From Azospirillum sp. (GTDB taxonomy: Bacteria; Pseudomonadota; Alphaproteobacteria; Azospirillales; Azospirillaceae): a stretch of 64,000 nucleotides of DNA. The number at the start of each line of letters is the position of its first letter. Positions within the stretch are counted from its first letter, which is position 1. Positions 63,882-64,000 of this stretch are shown here, piece by piece. The notes below the pieces were generated by a model. The model did not search any database and was not told the origin of the DNA. It saw only the letters and a list, made by a program, of their open reading frames with translations. The stretch lies in contig WGNK01000020.1 of assembly GCA_016124535.1 (NCBI GenBank), forward strand, positions 248,001 through 312,000. The letters run 5' to 3'. The translations under genes and the position numbers were made by a program.

Positions 63882-64000
63882 ATGACGGCAGCCAGGGACT
63901 GCGCTGTGGCCTCGCCCGGAGCGAAACGGCGGGGCCGGGTCGTGCCGATCGCGGTGGTGGTCGGGCTCGGCCTGTTGCTCGGCGCCTGCGGCTTCCGGCC
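63882..64000 (+). CDS. lptE: LPS-assembly lipoprotein LptE, N-terminal part (cut by window edge)
   Basis: The first 39 residues show a basic start, a hydrophobic helix and the lipobox LLGACGFRP. LptE plugs the LptD barrel that inserts lipopolysaccharide into the outer membrane. The gene follows leuS by 23 bases with GAGAGGGA ahead of the ATG, its usual alphaproteobacterial place. The rest lies outside the window. Confidence 0.85.
   Translation, partial: MTAARDCAVASPGAKRRGRVVPIAVVVGLGLLLGACGFR

Overview
The window is high-GC DNA (roughly two thirds G+C by eye) from an alphaproteobacterium, most likely in or near the Rhodospirillales. The main support is gene order typical of that class: miaA followed by ilvB/ilvH/ilvC, pdxJ-acpS-lepB-rnc-era with overlapping reading frames, and a DUF3576 lipoprotein followed by leuS and lptE. 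An IalB-family protein, a DUF6898-type protein and an LdtR-like MarR regulator fit the same class. I saw no rRNA, tRNA, CRISPR array or complete insertion sequence.

Layout. 1-5.7 kb: tRNA modification (miaA) and branched-chain amino acid synthesis (ilvB, ilvH, ilvC), interrupted by a two-gene low-GC cassette between ilvB and ilvH. 5.7-8.5 kb: a Pat-like acyl-CoA ligase/acetyltransferase on the minus strand with a clear intrinsic terminator. 8.5-9.3 kb: no recognisable gene. 9.35-23.25 kb: a complete seven-gene BREX phage-defence operon (brxE, brxA, brxB, brxC, pglX, pglZ, brxL), co-directional with most genes overlapping or only a few bases apart. 23.26-28.5 kb: sugar genes on the minus strand (Gfo/Idh/MocA oxidoreductase, C-methyltransferase, epimerase, nucleotide-sugar dehydrogenase) and a Nudix hydrolase. 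28.7-32.1 kb: a TonB/TolA-like protein and a small membrane-protein/SDR-DoxX/DUF2269 operon. 32.3-39.5 kb: four overlapping two-component genes (a CreBC-like pair followed by an NtrB/NtrC-like pair) divergent from creD. 39.8-46.7 kb: DUF2064 transferase, radical SAM/SPASM protein, family 2 glycosyltransferase, PRC-barrel protein, cytochrome b, molybdopterin oxidoreductase and a large polytopic membrane protein. 46.6-50.5 kb: a stand-alone Ada zinc domain and regulators. 50.6-53.8 kb: a LOV-domain hybrid histidine kinase. 54.2-64 kb: core genes ending in a truncated lptE.

The most interesting system is the BREX operon. It carries brxE, usually a type 6 marker, yet ends in a brxL gene as in type 1 and lacks brxD and brxHI. 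BrxL is itself unusual: behind its AAA+ core there is, instead of a Lon-type protease domain, a C-terminal domain that closely resembles the phospholipase-D-like domain of the eukaryotic ESCRT-associated protein MITD1. PglX is a mosaic whose presumed specificity region is abruptly AT-rich, as expected for replacement by recombination.

Other points of note are the insertion inside the ilv operon, a cre-tag-like direct repeat between creB and creD, a LOV kinase with the photoactive cysteine but without the conserved signalling glutamine, and several strong palindromes beside regulator genes. All assignments come from reading the sequence and from family knowledge; no database search was run.
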